Source of the DNA: an uncultured Acidimicrobiales bacterium
Lineage (GTDB): Bacteria; Actinomycetota; Acidimicrobiia; Acidimicrobiales; SZUA-35
Direction: 5' to 3'
Assembly: GCA_938002965.1 (NCBI GenBank)
Contig: CALKZY010000003.1
Location: forward strand, 1-64,000
Length of the DNA: 64,000 bases
In this document: positions 53,002 to 61,663 of the stretch, one piece after another
How positions within the stretch are numbered: the first letter of the stretch is position 1
Layout of the letters: the number at the start of each line of letters is the position of its first letter
Notes under the pieces: model-generated
Seen by the model: only the letters and a program-made list of their open reading frames with translations
Database searches by the model: none
What the model was told of the DNA's origin: nothing
Position numbers and translations under genes: made by a program

Positions 53002-54108
53002 TTAGTTGCTCGGCGGTATCGCCACCGAGGTGAACTCGTTGTGCGACGGCAGGCCCCAACACGCCCAGAAGTCCAGCGTTCGCGGTCGCATTATGGCGGC
53101 CCCACTGGACTCGACATGATACGGCTCAACCGCCACCTGGCAGACAGCGGTGGGCTCACGGGTCAGTTCCATCATGTCGTCGGCAGTCAGGTTGCCATCA
53201 CTGTCACCGAGGATCTTGGTGGCGATATCCAGCCGGCGCATCGACGAATCCATGAGCATGGGTGAACGGTCACCCTGTACAGCTTGAGCCTCCGGGTGAA
53301 CAGTGTGATTGGTGTGGACCAGAGCCTGGCCATTGAGCTGATCAAACGGGCGGGCCGATGGCATAGCCTCAATGCTGAAGCCCTCCCCGTTGGCGTCTAA
53401 CACCAAGAAACTGTGCCCGCCAGCCAAGTCAGCGTCCATAATCACGTCCTTGGCTTCGGCTGCCGATTCGGTGGTCAACGCATGGCGGACAACCTGAGGC
53501 CACGTCACACCCGGCTTGCCGTCGGTGGCGGTCAAGTTGTTGATGCCAACGCATACGCCCAACTCGTTCATGCCGATCTGGCCCAGCGCCCCGGTGGTGG
53601 TGAATACGACGGCGTTAGGCGCATCGTCAGGGGCCAAGCGCAACAAGACCACATACTCGGTTGCGGTGTCGTGCATGTCCCACGTCTGGCCGTAGAAGCC
53701 GGTGCCATCAGCGGCCATGTCGTCGGGAACGATGAAGGCGGTGCAATCATCTTCCATAACCTCATCGGGATGCGGGCCACCCTTGTGGGCCCGGACGGTG
53801 TCGACGAAATCGGTGAAGCCACCAACGATCACCGCCTCGGCCGGAGTGATCCCGGCTGCGTCCGCCATGGCCAGCATTTCGGTGGCCAAAGCAGGCGAGT
53901 GAGCTTGATGAGCGGCCACCATGGAATCAGCCAAGGCCAGCACGCCGTCGCGACCGATCGCCTGGCCGGTCCACAAGTCGGAGGCGGCGAGGGCCACCCG
54001 CTCGTCGGTGTAAGCCCGAATCTCGTCACGGTAGGTCGCTCCGTGGGTGAACCCCATCTGCTCGGGACTGCCGCTGAGATCGAGGATGCGAATCGGAGGA
54101 CGTTTCAT
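53002..54108 (-). CDS. C45 family autoproteolytic acyltransferase/hydrolase (Ntn fold)
   Basis: 368 aa. The N-terminal GSPEQMGFTHGATYRDEI and the self-cleavage site MEDDCTAFIVPDD, with Cys122 as the new N-terminal nucleophile, are typical of the C45 family (acyl-CoA:6-aminopenicillanate acyltransferase relatives). Further family stretches are FYGQTWDMHDTATEYVVLLR and LGVCVGINNLTATDG. These enzymes cleave or exchange amide-linked acyl groups; the substrate here is unknown. About 45 nt separate its stop from the start of the downstream GNAT gene, suggesting an operon. Confidence 0.85.
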   Translation of the reverse strand: MKRPPIRILDLSGSPEQMGFTHGATYRDEIRAYTDERVALAASDLWTGQAIGRDGVLALADSMVAAHQAHSPALATEMLAMADAAGITPAEAVIVGGFTDFVDTVRAHKGGPHPDEVMEDDCTAFIVPDDMAADGTGFYGQTWDMHDTATEYVVLLRLAPDDAPNAVVFTTTGALGQIGMNELGVCVGINNLTATDGKPGVTWPQVVRHALTTESAAEAKDVIMDADLAGGHSFLVLDANGEGFSIEAMPSARPFDQLNGQALVHTNHTVHPEAQAVQGDRSPMLMDSSMRRLDIATKILGDSDGNLTADDMMELTREPTAVCQVAVEPYHVESSGAAIMRPRTLDFWACWGLPSHNEFTSVAIPPSN

Positions 54109-54296
54109 GGCTTCGATTGTGCCAGACGAACCGCACCGGTGGCGAACGGTGCGTCGATCGGTTGAATCTAGACAGCACAGCTATGCGCCAAGGTCGAACT
54201 CGCTCTCTCACAAACCGCCTCCCCTATCAAACCCGATCATCTCGATCCGCATACCCCACAGCAACACCCGCTGACCGAGCGGCCAACTCGCTACAA

Positions 54297-54340
54297 GGTT
54301 GGACAGGTTCTGATTGCGGGTTGGACAGGTTCTGATTGCG
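54297..54340. repeat. Perfect 22-bp tandem duplication
   Basis: GGTTGGACAGGTTCTGATTGCG is present twice end to end (54297-54318, 54319-54340). It lies in the 320-base gap (54109-54428) between the divergent C45 and HNH genes. Apart from a possible promoter just before the HNH gene (TTCGAC, then TAGAGT), I see no other feature in this gap. Confidence 0.9.
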
Positions 54341-54428
54341 GGCTCAAGTTCGGCCAGCGAGTCGATGCTCGTGGTGGGTGAATCGAACTGGTGTTCGTGT
54401 TTTCGACAATCGATGTTAGAGTACTGGC

Positions 54429-55745
54429 ATGGCGGTGGTTGACGAAAGCTTGGTCGAGACCGAGCTTGAGACCGAAACAAGAACTGAAAGTGAGGCGGCT
54501 CAGCGAGCGGCCGATGACGCGTTCCAGTCGCTCATGACTGTGCTGCGAGACATGCCTGATGGTCTAGTTGTTGAGCAGTGCGCCAACTTTGAGCGGCATC
54601 TGATGACCGAACGGCTGTTGACTGTTGCCCGCATGTCGGGCTCAACCGGCAACGTGGCGATAGACCGTCGACGTGCCCGCAACACACTCACTAACTTGGG
54701 CTCGCAGGCAGGCGGTCAACAGCAAAACAGTTTCGGACGCTCAATCAACCGAGATGCTCGGCGGGCCGCCGCAGTGGCAGCCAATGACCGGCTCGGCCAG
54801 CAACTGTCGGATGGCGCTATTGCCCCGGAATCCATCGACGTCCTGACGAAAGTGGCCGATGAATCAACCGGCGAGATACCGGTTGAGTTGGTTGACGCCA
54901 TCCTTAACATGTCGCCCGACCAAGCGGCTCGCACGGTGCAAGATCGATTGGAGGCCGACGTCGATCCCAACGATGTCGAGCGTCAGTATCGCCGACAGCG
55001 TCGGGCGAGGCGGGCCTATCGCTACGAGAGCTCGCCTGGGGTTGGACGTCCGGCCCTGTCAGGTATCGCCCTCGAAGGCCCGAAAGCAGACATTGCTCGA
55101 TTGTGGGCTCAGATTTCGGCTTCAGCCGATGCTGCCTATCAGGCGGCCGGTGGCAGAACCCGTTCAGCCGTCGACCACAAGTCTCTGGATAACCGCCTCT
55201 ACGATGCGCTAGTCGCAGCACTTGACGGCAGGGGAGAGAACTCGGGTTTTGGTCGGCCGTCGATTGTCGTGACCGTCGATGCCGAGGCATTGTTTGGTGA
55301 TCCAGGCCAGGCAGTAGTGGCGACCCAAGTTGGCTCCGGCCCGATCCCAGAGTCGCTGCTGGCCGACTACGCCGGATCTGGGTCGATAGCCGTCTTGCTG
55401 ACCCACTGTGACGGTTCGCCGCTGTGGTTGGGGCGGTCCCGCAGACCGGCCTCGCACTCTCAGTTCCTGGCCTTGGCTGTACGAGACCGAGGCTGTGTGC
55501 TGTGTCGAGCTGGGTTAGATCGTTGCCAGGCCCATCACGTGATCCCGTGGAGCTCCCCCGGCCGTGGGCGCACAGACATCGATCAACTGGCCTTGCTCTG
55601 CCAGCAGTGCCACCGGGATCTGCATCACCGCAATCACACCCTTGAGTTCACCCACTCGGCTCACAGCCAGCGGCTCTGGTCGACTCGCCCGGCGACACCG
55701 GAGGAAACCCCCGCCCCGAAACCCCGGTACCGGCAGCGAGAATAA
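54429..55745 (+). CDS. HNH endonuclease with DUF222 (13E12-repeat type)
   Basis: 438 aa. The N-terminal ~300 residues are helical and charged, in the style of the DUF222/13E12 proteins common in actinobacteria. The C-terminal HNH domain has two zinc-type Cys pairs (CVLCRAG and LCQQCHRDLHH) and the catalytic HHV in CQAHHVIPWSSPGRGRTDID. Probably a DNA-cutting enzyme; such genes are multicopy and have been linked to mobile DNA, though the role is not established. ATG at 54429. Convergent with the hydrolase at 55767. Confidence 0.87.
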   Translation: MAVVDESLVETELETETRTESEAAQRAADDAFQSLMTVLRDMPDGLVVEQCANFERHLMTERLLTVARMSGSTGNVAIDRRRARNTLTNLGSQAGGQQQNSFGRSINRDARRAAAVAANDRLGQQLSDGAIAPESIDVLTKVADESTGEIPVELVDAILNMSPDQAARTVQDRLEADVDPNDVERQYRRQRRARRAYRYESSPGVGRPALSGIALEGPKADIARLWAQISASADAAYQAAGGRTRSAVDHKSLDNRLYDALVAALDGRGENSGFGRPSIVVTVDAEALFGDPGQAVVATQVGSGPIPESLLADYAGSGSIAVLLTHCDGSPLWLGRSRRPASHSQFLALAVRDRGCVLCRAGLDRCQAHHVIPWSSPGRGRTDIDQLALLCQQCHRDLHHRNHTLEFTHSAHSQRLWSTRPATPEETPAPKPRYRQRE

Positions 55746-55766
55746 CACCAAGCCGACTGGTGAGAA

Positions 55767-56540
55767 TCACATTGCCTGGATGCCCAAGGTGCTAGCGATC
55801 GCTTCAGCCACCGCCGCCGGTTGATCAAGGTGGACGTCATGGCCAGCACCGGCCACCCGGACCATCGTCGTGTCGGGCTGGGCATCCAACATTGCAGCAA
55901 CTTCGAGGTCGGAGGTCACGCCATGCTCAGCCAAAATGAGGGTGGCGGGAACCGTCAGCTCCTGCCAGATATCGGCCGAACCGCCTCCAGCCAGATCGGC
56001 CATCAAGGTGACCAGCGCCTCGGCGTCAAACCGTCGAACCAGCCCATCGGGGGTGGGGCGTAGGCCAGCCACCCACGCTGGCGTCGACGGACGCTCGGAG
56101 CCGAAAAACTGTGTGGCCTCATCGGCGGTGGCAAACGCATCGGGCCACCGGTCGAACCACTGGCTCAGCGAAGTCAACGAATCGCTCGACATCGCACCGG
56201 TGTCAGCCTCAACGAGGACTACATGCGAAACCAACTCGGGGACACGATGAGCCACACGCAAGGCAACCAATCCACCCATCGACTGGCCCACTACGGCCAC
56301 CGGCGCGCCGGCGCCGGCAGCCAACCTAGTCGTCGCCGCTACCGCGGCATCGATGATGTCATCGACCAGAGTGCTAGAGCCATCACCCAGCACCAGTGGA
56401 TCGAAACTGCTCCCATGGCCGGGAAGATCGGGGCACTCGCTCTCGACGCCAAGGAGGCTTGCAACGTCTCGCCACTCACCGCCGTAGCCGGCCAGACCAT
56501 GCAAGAACAGGACCGAAGGACTAGCTGGACGAGGGCACAT
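55767..56540 (-). CDS. Alpha/beta hydrolase
   Basis: 257 aa. SVLFLHGLAGYGGEWRDVAS is the oxyanion loop, VGQSMGGLVALRVAHRVPEL is the nucleophile elbow with Ser, and VRVAGAGHDVHLDQPAAVAE supplies the catalytic His. Typical of small esterases and lipases; substrate unknown. The start is 67 nt from the divergent dehydrogenase gene, so they may share a control region. Confidence 0.87.
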   Translation of the reverse strand: MCPRPASPSVLFLHGLAGYGGEWRDVASLLGVESECPDLPGHGSSFDPLVLGDGSSTLVDDIIDAAVAATTRLAAGAGAPVAVVGQSMGGLVALRVAHRVPELVSHVVLVEADTGAMSSDSLTSLSQWFDRWPDAFATADEATQFFGSERPSTPAWVAGLRPTPDGLVRRFDAEALVTLMADLAGGGSADIWQELTVPATLILAEHGVTSDLEVAAMLDAQPDTTMVRVAGAGHDVHLDQPAAVAEAIASTLGIQAM

Positions 56541-56607
56541 AGGCGAAAACTAGCACTCGAGAACGAGACCTTAGACACTCTACGGAGTTAGTGATACCGT
56601 CTAGCGG

Positions 56608-59094
56608 ATGCAGACCAACCTTCCGGACCGGGCGCAGGTGGTGATCGTCGGAGGCGGCATCGTCGGAGCGTCGATTGCCTACCATTTGACCCGGCGAGAC
56701 ATTACCGATGTGGTTGTACTGGAACAAGGCCAATTGACCGGCGGAACTACGTGGCATGCCGCCGGGTTGGTCAGCCAGCTCAAGTCCTCGCACAGTCTCA
56801 CCACACTGGCCACCTATTCGGCTCGGTTGTTTGAAGAGTTGGAGGCCGAAACCGGACAAGCTACTGGCTACCGGACCCCAGGCTCAATCTCGGTGGCCGA
56901 CAACGACGAACGGTGGGAAGAACTCCTCCGCGGCATGTCGATGGCCAAGACCGTCGGCGTCGATATTCGCCAAATCGACTTCGACGAAGCGCTGGAGATG
57001 TGCCCTCTGCTTCGGACCGACGATTTGGTTGGCGCACTCTATATACCGTGGGACGGTCAGACCTCGCCGGTCGACACCACGGTGGCGCTGGCCAAAGGAG
57101 CTAAAGCCAAAGGGGCCAAGGTCATCGAAGGCGTGGCGGTCACCGACCTGCTAACCGGCACAAGTCCCAATGGTGGAACCCAAATCACCGGCGTTGTCAC
57201 CGAACAAGGCACCATCGAAGCTGAAACCGTAGTGCTGGCCGCGGGCATGTGGACCCGTCAACTGGCCAAGACGGCCGGTATCAACGTGCCCTTGCAAGCC
57301 TGCGAGCACTTCTATATCGTCACCGAGCCCATCGAAGGTGTCGAGCCCGGCATGCCAACGGTGCGGGATCCCGGGAACTACACCTACTTCAAAGAAGAAA
57401 CTGGCAAAATCATGGCTGGCTTCTTTGAACCCCGAGGCAAGATCTGGAAGCTTGACGGTATCCCCCGAGACTTCATGTTCGGAACCCTCGGCGAAGACTG
57501 GGATCACGTCGGCCCCATCTTCGAGCGGTCCATCCATCGCATGCCGGCCCTGGGTGAAGCCGGGTTGCAACTGTTCTTCAACGGACCTGAAGCCTTCACC
57601 CCTGACGGTGTCTACTACTTGGGCGAGTCCCCCGAAGTGGACCGCTGTTTTGTTGCCGCCGGGTTCAACTCGGTGGGTATCCAATCAGCCGGAGGCGTCG
57701 GCTGGGTTCTGGCCGACTGGATCGCCGACGGTCATGCTCCCATGGATCTGTCCGCTGTTGATCTCCGCCGCGCGTATCCCTTCCAGGCGGCCGACGACTA
57801 CCTCAACGACCGAATCTCCGAAAGCCTCGGACTGCTGTACGCCATGCACTGGCCGTTCCGCCAGTACGAAAGCGCTCGCAACGTTCGCCTTTCCCCGGTG
57901 CACGAGCAGTTCGCCGCCGCCGGAGCTGTGTTCGGCGAAACCGCCGGTTGGGAGCGGCCCAACTGGTTCGCTGACGGCGGCGAAAACCCAGAATACGAAT
58001 ACTCCTGGGGTAAACAGAATTGGGTGGACGCCTCCGGGCGGGAATGCCACGCTGTCCGCAACGCTGTCGGCCTGTTCGATCAAACCTCGTTTCCCAAGTT
58101 CGAAGTCAAAGGCCCGGACGCGCTGTCGGTCCTCAACTGGATCTCCAACAACGACATCGACGTTCCCGCTGGGCGGGCCGTGTACACCCAGTGGCTCAAC
58201 GATCACGGTGGCATCGAAGCCGACCTCACTATCCAACGACGGGGCGACGACGACTTCTTGGTGGTGACCGCGGCGGCGGCCGGCACAAGAGACTGGACCT
58301 GGCTGCGTCGGGCATGCGAAGGCAAAGACGTCGAAATCAACGACGTCACCAGCGAACTCGCCATGCTCGGGCTCATGGGCCCCAATAGTCGAGCCGTGCT
58401 GCAGCAGCTCACTGACGCCGACTTGTCCAGCGAGAATCATGGCTTCGCATGGTTCCAAGATCTTGAGATCAAGACCGATATCTCAAGTCCTGGAGGCGGC
58501 GTCATTCCGGTTACCGCCCTGCGCATGACCTACGTTGGCGAGCTGGGCTACGAGCTGTACGTACCCTGGAACCAAGCGGCCGAACTGCACGATGTCCTGG
58601 TGGCAGCCGGATCCGACCACGGACTCAAGCACGCCGGTTATCACGCTATGAACACGCTGCGGCTTGAATCGGGCTACCGGCATTGGGGTCATGACATCAC
58701 CGATGAAGACACGCCGGTTGAAGCCGGGCTGGCCTTCGCCTGCGCTTGGGACAAGCCCGGAGGGTTCCGTGGCAAGGAAGCGGTCGAAGCTCAGCGAGGG
58801 CAGCCTCGCACCAAGCGACTGGTTCAGTTCCGCCTGGAAGACGCCGACCGGTTGGTGTATCACGACGACCCGATCCTCCGTAACGGCGAAATTGTTGGCC
58901 GCACGTCATCAGGCATGTGGAGCTACACCGAGAACCGATGCCTGGCCATGGGATACCTGAACTGCGACACAGGCGTAGATAAGGAGTGGCTCGACGGCGG
59001 TGAATGGACCATCGAAGTAGCCACCGTTGCCATCGCGGCCACACCATCGCTCCGATCCTTCTACGATCCAAAGAACGAACGAGTCCGCATGTAA
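56608..59094 (+). CDS. FAD-dependent dimethylglycine/sarcosine-dehydrogenase-like protein with GcvT domain (copy 1)
   Basis: 828 aa. The FAD motif VVIVGGGIVGASIAYHL is at residues 11-27. TTWHAAGLV carries the histidine to which FAD is covalently bound in mitochondrial DMGDH and SarDH. An FAO_M-type central region follows, then a GcvT (aminomethyltransferase) domain (VRNAVGLFDQTSFPKFEVKG, TYVGELGYELYVPW) and a GcvT C-terminal domain. Such enzymes oxidatively demethylate N-methylated glycines and pass the one-carbon group to tetrahydrofolate. Exact substrate unknown: dimethylglycine, sarcosine or another methylated amine. First of three genes that appear co-transcribed. Confidence 0.87.
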   Translation: MQTNLPDRAQVVIVGGGIVGASIAYHLTRRDITDVVVLEQGQLTGGTTWHAAGLVSQLKSSHSLTTLATYSARLFEELEAETGQATGYRTPGSISVADNDERWEELLRGMSMAKTVGVDIRQIDFDEALEMCPLLRTDDLVGALYIPWDGQTSPVDTTVALAKGAKAKGAKVIEGVAVTDLLTGTSPNGGTQITGVVTEQGTIEAETVVLAAGMWTRQLAKTAGINVPLQACEHFYIVTEPIEGVEPGMPTVRDPGNYTYFKEETGKIMAGFFEPRGKIWKLDGIPRDFMFGTLGEDWDHVGPIFERSIHRMPALGEAGLQLFFNGPEAFTPDGVYYLGESPEVDRCFVAAGFNSVGIQSAGGVGWVLADWIADGHAPMDLSAVDLRRAYPFQAADDYLNDRISESLGLLYAMHWPFRQYESARNVRLSPVHEQFAAAGAVFGETAGWERPNWFADGGENPEYEYSWGKQNWVDASGRECHAVRNAVGLFDQTSFPKFEVKGPDALSVLNWISNNDIDVPAGRAVYTQWLNDHGGIEADLTIQRRGDDDFLVVTAAAAGTRDWTWLRRACEGKDVEINDVTSELAMLGLMGPNSRAVLQQLTDADLSSENHGFAWFQDLEIKTDISSPGGGVIPVTALRMTYVGELGYELYVPWNQAAELHDVLVAAGSDHGLKHAGYHAMNTLRLESGYRHWGHDITDEDTPVEAGLAFACAWDKPGGFRGKEAVEAQRGQPRTKRLVQFRLEDADRLVYHDDPILRNGEIVGRTSSGMWSYTENRCLAMGYLNCDTGVDKEWLDGGEWTIEVATVAIAATPSLRSFYDPKNERVRM

Positions 59095-59102
59095 GCGGGC
59101 GG

Positions 59103-59150
59103 CTCACTCAAGAACTCACTCAAGAATTCACTGAAGAACTCACTCAACGA
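59103..59150. repeat. Four tandem 12-bp repeats between the two dehydrogenase genes
   Basis: CTCACTCAAGAA at 59103 and again at 59115, TTCACTGAAGAA at 59127 and CTCACTCAACGA at 59139. The unit is a multiple of three, and the open frame of the next gene runs through it upstream of its real start, but the ATG at 59169 with AAAGAGAG before it is the better start. So the repeats are most likely intergenic. Confidence 0.85.
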
Positions 59151-59168
59151 AGAGATAGCAAAGAGAGC

Positions 59169-61607
59169 ATGCAAGAAGAAGCACAGGCAGTCATCATCGG
59201 CGGCGGCGCAATGGGCGCCGGGTTGTTCTACCATCTGGCCCACGAAGGCTGGACCGACATTGTTCTCATCGAGAAAGGTGAGCTGAGTTCCGGTTCGACC
59301 TGGCATGCCGCCGGACTGATCCCTCACTTCATCGGCGACCTCAACATGGCCAAGTGCCATGCTGTAGCCCCCGATCTGTACCGCAAGATCGAGGAGGAGA
59401 CCGGTATGGCGTCGGGCTGGCATGACACCGGCTCCATCCGCCTGGCCCTCGACGACGATCAAATCAATTGGTTCAAGCACGTCGGTGGCGTGTTGGATGT
59501 AGTCGGTCTCGAAAATCACATCATCTCCCCCGACGAGATCTTGGAGCACTGGCCGTTCGTCGACGTGTCCGACGTCAAACTCGGCATGTGGACACCGAAC
59601 GACGGTTGGACCGACCCATCCAGCGTGACCGCAGCCATGGTGGCCGGTGCCCGTCAGTTGGGCGCGACGGTGGCCAAGCACACGCTGGTGACTGAAACCA
59701 ACAAGATGGCCGACGGTCGTTGGGAAGTCATCACCGACAAGGGTCGCATCGTGGCCGACCACGTGGTCAACGCCGCCGGTTGCTATTCCCCGCAGGTGGG
59801 TGCCATGGCCGGTGTCGAGGTGCCGATCGTGTCGGTCATCCACCAGTACCTGATCACCGAGCCGATGGACGAAATCAAGGCGCTCGGCGATCGAGACCTT
59901 CCGGTCATGCGAGACCCGCGAGCCTCGTCGTACTATCGGCGGGAAATCGACTCGCTCCTCGTCGGTCCCTACGAACGGGAGAACGCTCAGATCTACGGTG
60001 TCGACGGCATCGACAACGACTTGCACTTCTACCTGACGCCGCCTGATCTTGACGCACTGATGCCGTGGCTAATTGAGGCCGGCGAGCGCATTCCGGCCTT
60101 CCAGAACGCCGGAATCAAGACCGTTGTCTCCGGTCCGATCACTCACACACCCGACTCGGGTTACCTGATGGGTCCCGCCCCCGGTGTGGACAACTACTGG
60201 ATGTGCGCTGGAGCTTCCATCGGTATTACTCAAGGTCCCGGCGCCGGCAAGTATCTGGCCCAGTGGATGGTTCACGGCCAAACTGAGATCAACGTGGCCG
60301 GTATGGATCCTCGACGCTTCGGTGATCACGCCGGGCCAACCGGTCGGTACGCCATCGACAAAGCCATCGACGAGTTCCACGAAATGTACGCCACCCGCCT
60401 TCCGGGTGAAGAGCGCTTCGCTGGTCGTCCCCAGAAGGCCGATCCCATCTACGACCGCCTCGATGCACTGGGCGCCCAGTGGCAGGAGGTCTTCGGCTGG
60501 GAGCGCCCACAGTACTTCGGTGAAGCCGAGGAGCATTCGTTCCTGCGGTCCAACGCCTTCGACATCGTCGGCGAAGAGGTGCGGGGCACCCGCGAGCGCG
60601 TCGGCCTGGTTGACCTCACGGCCTTTTCCAAGTTCGAAGTGACTGGCGCTGATGCCTTTGCCTTTCTCGACCGGTTGGCTGCTAATAAGATGCCGACCGT
60701 TGACGGTGGCATGCGGTTGTCGCATTTCTTGACCACATCCGGTGGCATCGAGTCGGAGATGACCATCACTCGTTTGGCTTCGGACCGGTTCTACCTGAAC
60801 TCCGGTATCACCTCGCAGTTCCATGACCGGGATTGGTTGACCTTCCAGATTGGTCAGGGAGACCATGTGGGCGAAGACGTGACCGTCACGGATGTCACCG
60901 AAGATCGAGCCATTCTCGGACTCTCCGGGCCCCGGGCTCGGGACGTGTTGACCCCACTCACCGATGCCGATCTAAGTAACGAGTCGTTCCGCTGGTTGAC
61001 CGGCCAGGAGATCGACATCGCCGGCGTGCCCTGCTTGGCATTGCGAGTCTCTTATGTAGGCGAGCTGGGCTGGGAACTCCACTGTCCCATGGACCGCATG
61101 GCGGAGTTGTACGACGCCATCGTCGCTGCTGGCGAACCTCACGGCATGATCCACTACGGGGCGTACGCCATGAACTGCATGCGCATTGAAAAAGCTTACA
61201 AAGCTATGGGGTCCGAGTTGACCACCGAGATCACACCGGTGGAAGCCGACATCGGACGCTTCATCGCCATGGACACCGACTTCACCGGCAAGGACGTGGT
61301 CGAAGCCCGCTCAGCCAAGGTCGACGAGCTCGAAATGTTCTGTGTGTATTGCGAGGTTGACGCCACCGACAACGACTGTCGGGGCAACGAGCCGGTGTAC
61401 GCCGCCGGGTCTGATGAGATCATCGGAATCACCACCTCGGGAACCTACGGACACTCAGTGGGCAAGAGTCTGACGTTCGCCTACGTCCAGCCGAAGTATC
61501 GAGAACCAGGAACCAAACTGGAAATCCGACTCCAGGATGATCGGCGACCGGCGACGGTTCTGGCTGAATCGGCATACGATCCCAAGAACGAAAAGCCGAG
61601 GGCCTAG
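59169..61607 (+). CDS. FAD-dependent dimethylglycine/sarcosine-dehydrogenase-like protein with GcvT domain (copy 2)
   Basis: 812 aa from an ATG at 59169. Domain order matches copy 1: FAD motif AVIIGGGAMGAGLFYHLA, the flavin-linking-type STWHAAGLI, the central FAO_M region, then GcvT with VRGTRERVGLVDLTAFSKFE and SYVGELGWELHCP. From the residues quoted, the two copies diverge substantially and so probably differ in substrate; for example, the residues after AAGL are VSQLKSS in copy 1 but IPHFIGD here. Likely role: another step of stepwise demethylation (for instance dimethylglycine then sarcosine). The same operon continues into an MttB-type methyltransferase. Confidence 0.87.
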   Translation: MQEEAQAVIIGGGAMGAGLFYHLAHEGWTDIVLIEKGELSSGSTWHAAGLIPHFIGDLNMAKCHAVAPDLYRKIEEETGMASGWHDTGSIRLALDDDQINWFKHVGGVLDVVGLENHIISPDEILEHWPFVDVSDVKLGMWTPNDGWTDPSSVTAAMVAGARQLGATVAKHTLVTETNKMADGRWEVITDKGRIVADHVVNAAGCYSPQVGAMAGVEVPIVSVIHQYLITEPMDEIKALGDRDLPVMRDPRASSYYRREIDSLLVGPYERENAQIYGVDGIDNDLHFYLTPPDLDALMPWLIEAGERIPAFQNAGIKTVVSGPITHTPDSGYLMGPAPGVDNYWMCAGASIGITQGPGAGKYLAQWMVHGQTEINVAGMDPRRFGDHAGPTGRYAIDKAIDEFHEMYATRLPGEERFAGRPQKADPIYDRLDALGAQWQEVFGWERPQYFGEAEEHSFLRSNAFDIVGEEVRGTRERVGLVDLTAFSKFEVTGADAFAFLDRLAANKMPTVDGGMRLSHFLTTSGGIESEMTITRLASDRFYLNSGITSQFHDRDWLTFQIGQGDHVGEDVTVTDVTEDRAILGLSGPRARDVLTPLTDADLSNESFRWLTGQEIDIAGVPCLALRVSYVGELGWELHCPMDRMAELYDAIVAAGEPHGMIHYGAYAMNCMRIEKAYKAMGSELTTEITPVEADIGRFIAMDTDFTGKDVVEARSAKVDELEMFCVYCEVDATDNDCRGNEPVYAAGSDEIIGITTSGTYGHSVGKSLTFAYVQPKYREPGTKLEIRLQDDRRPATVLAESAYDPKNEKPRA

Positions 61608-61663
61608 ACACCCACAGCCGGCAGCACTGATCCGGACATAACACTGGAGTTATGGAGGCACCC

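Noticed and set aside
59103-59150. CRISPR-like array
   Set aside because: Units are only 12 bp, directly adjacent and without spacers; no cas genes are nearby.
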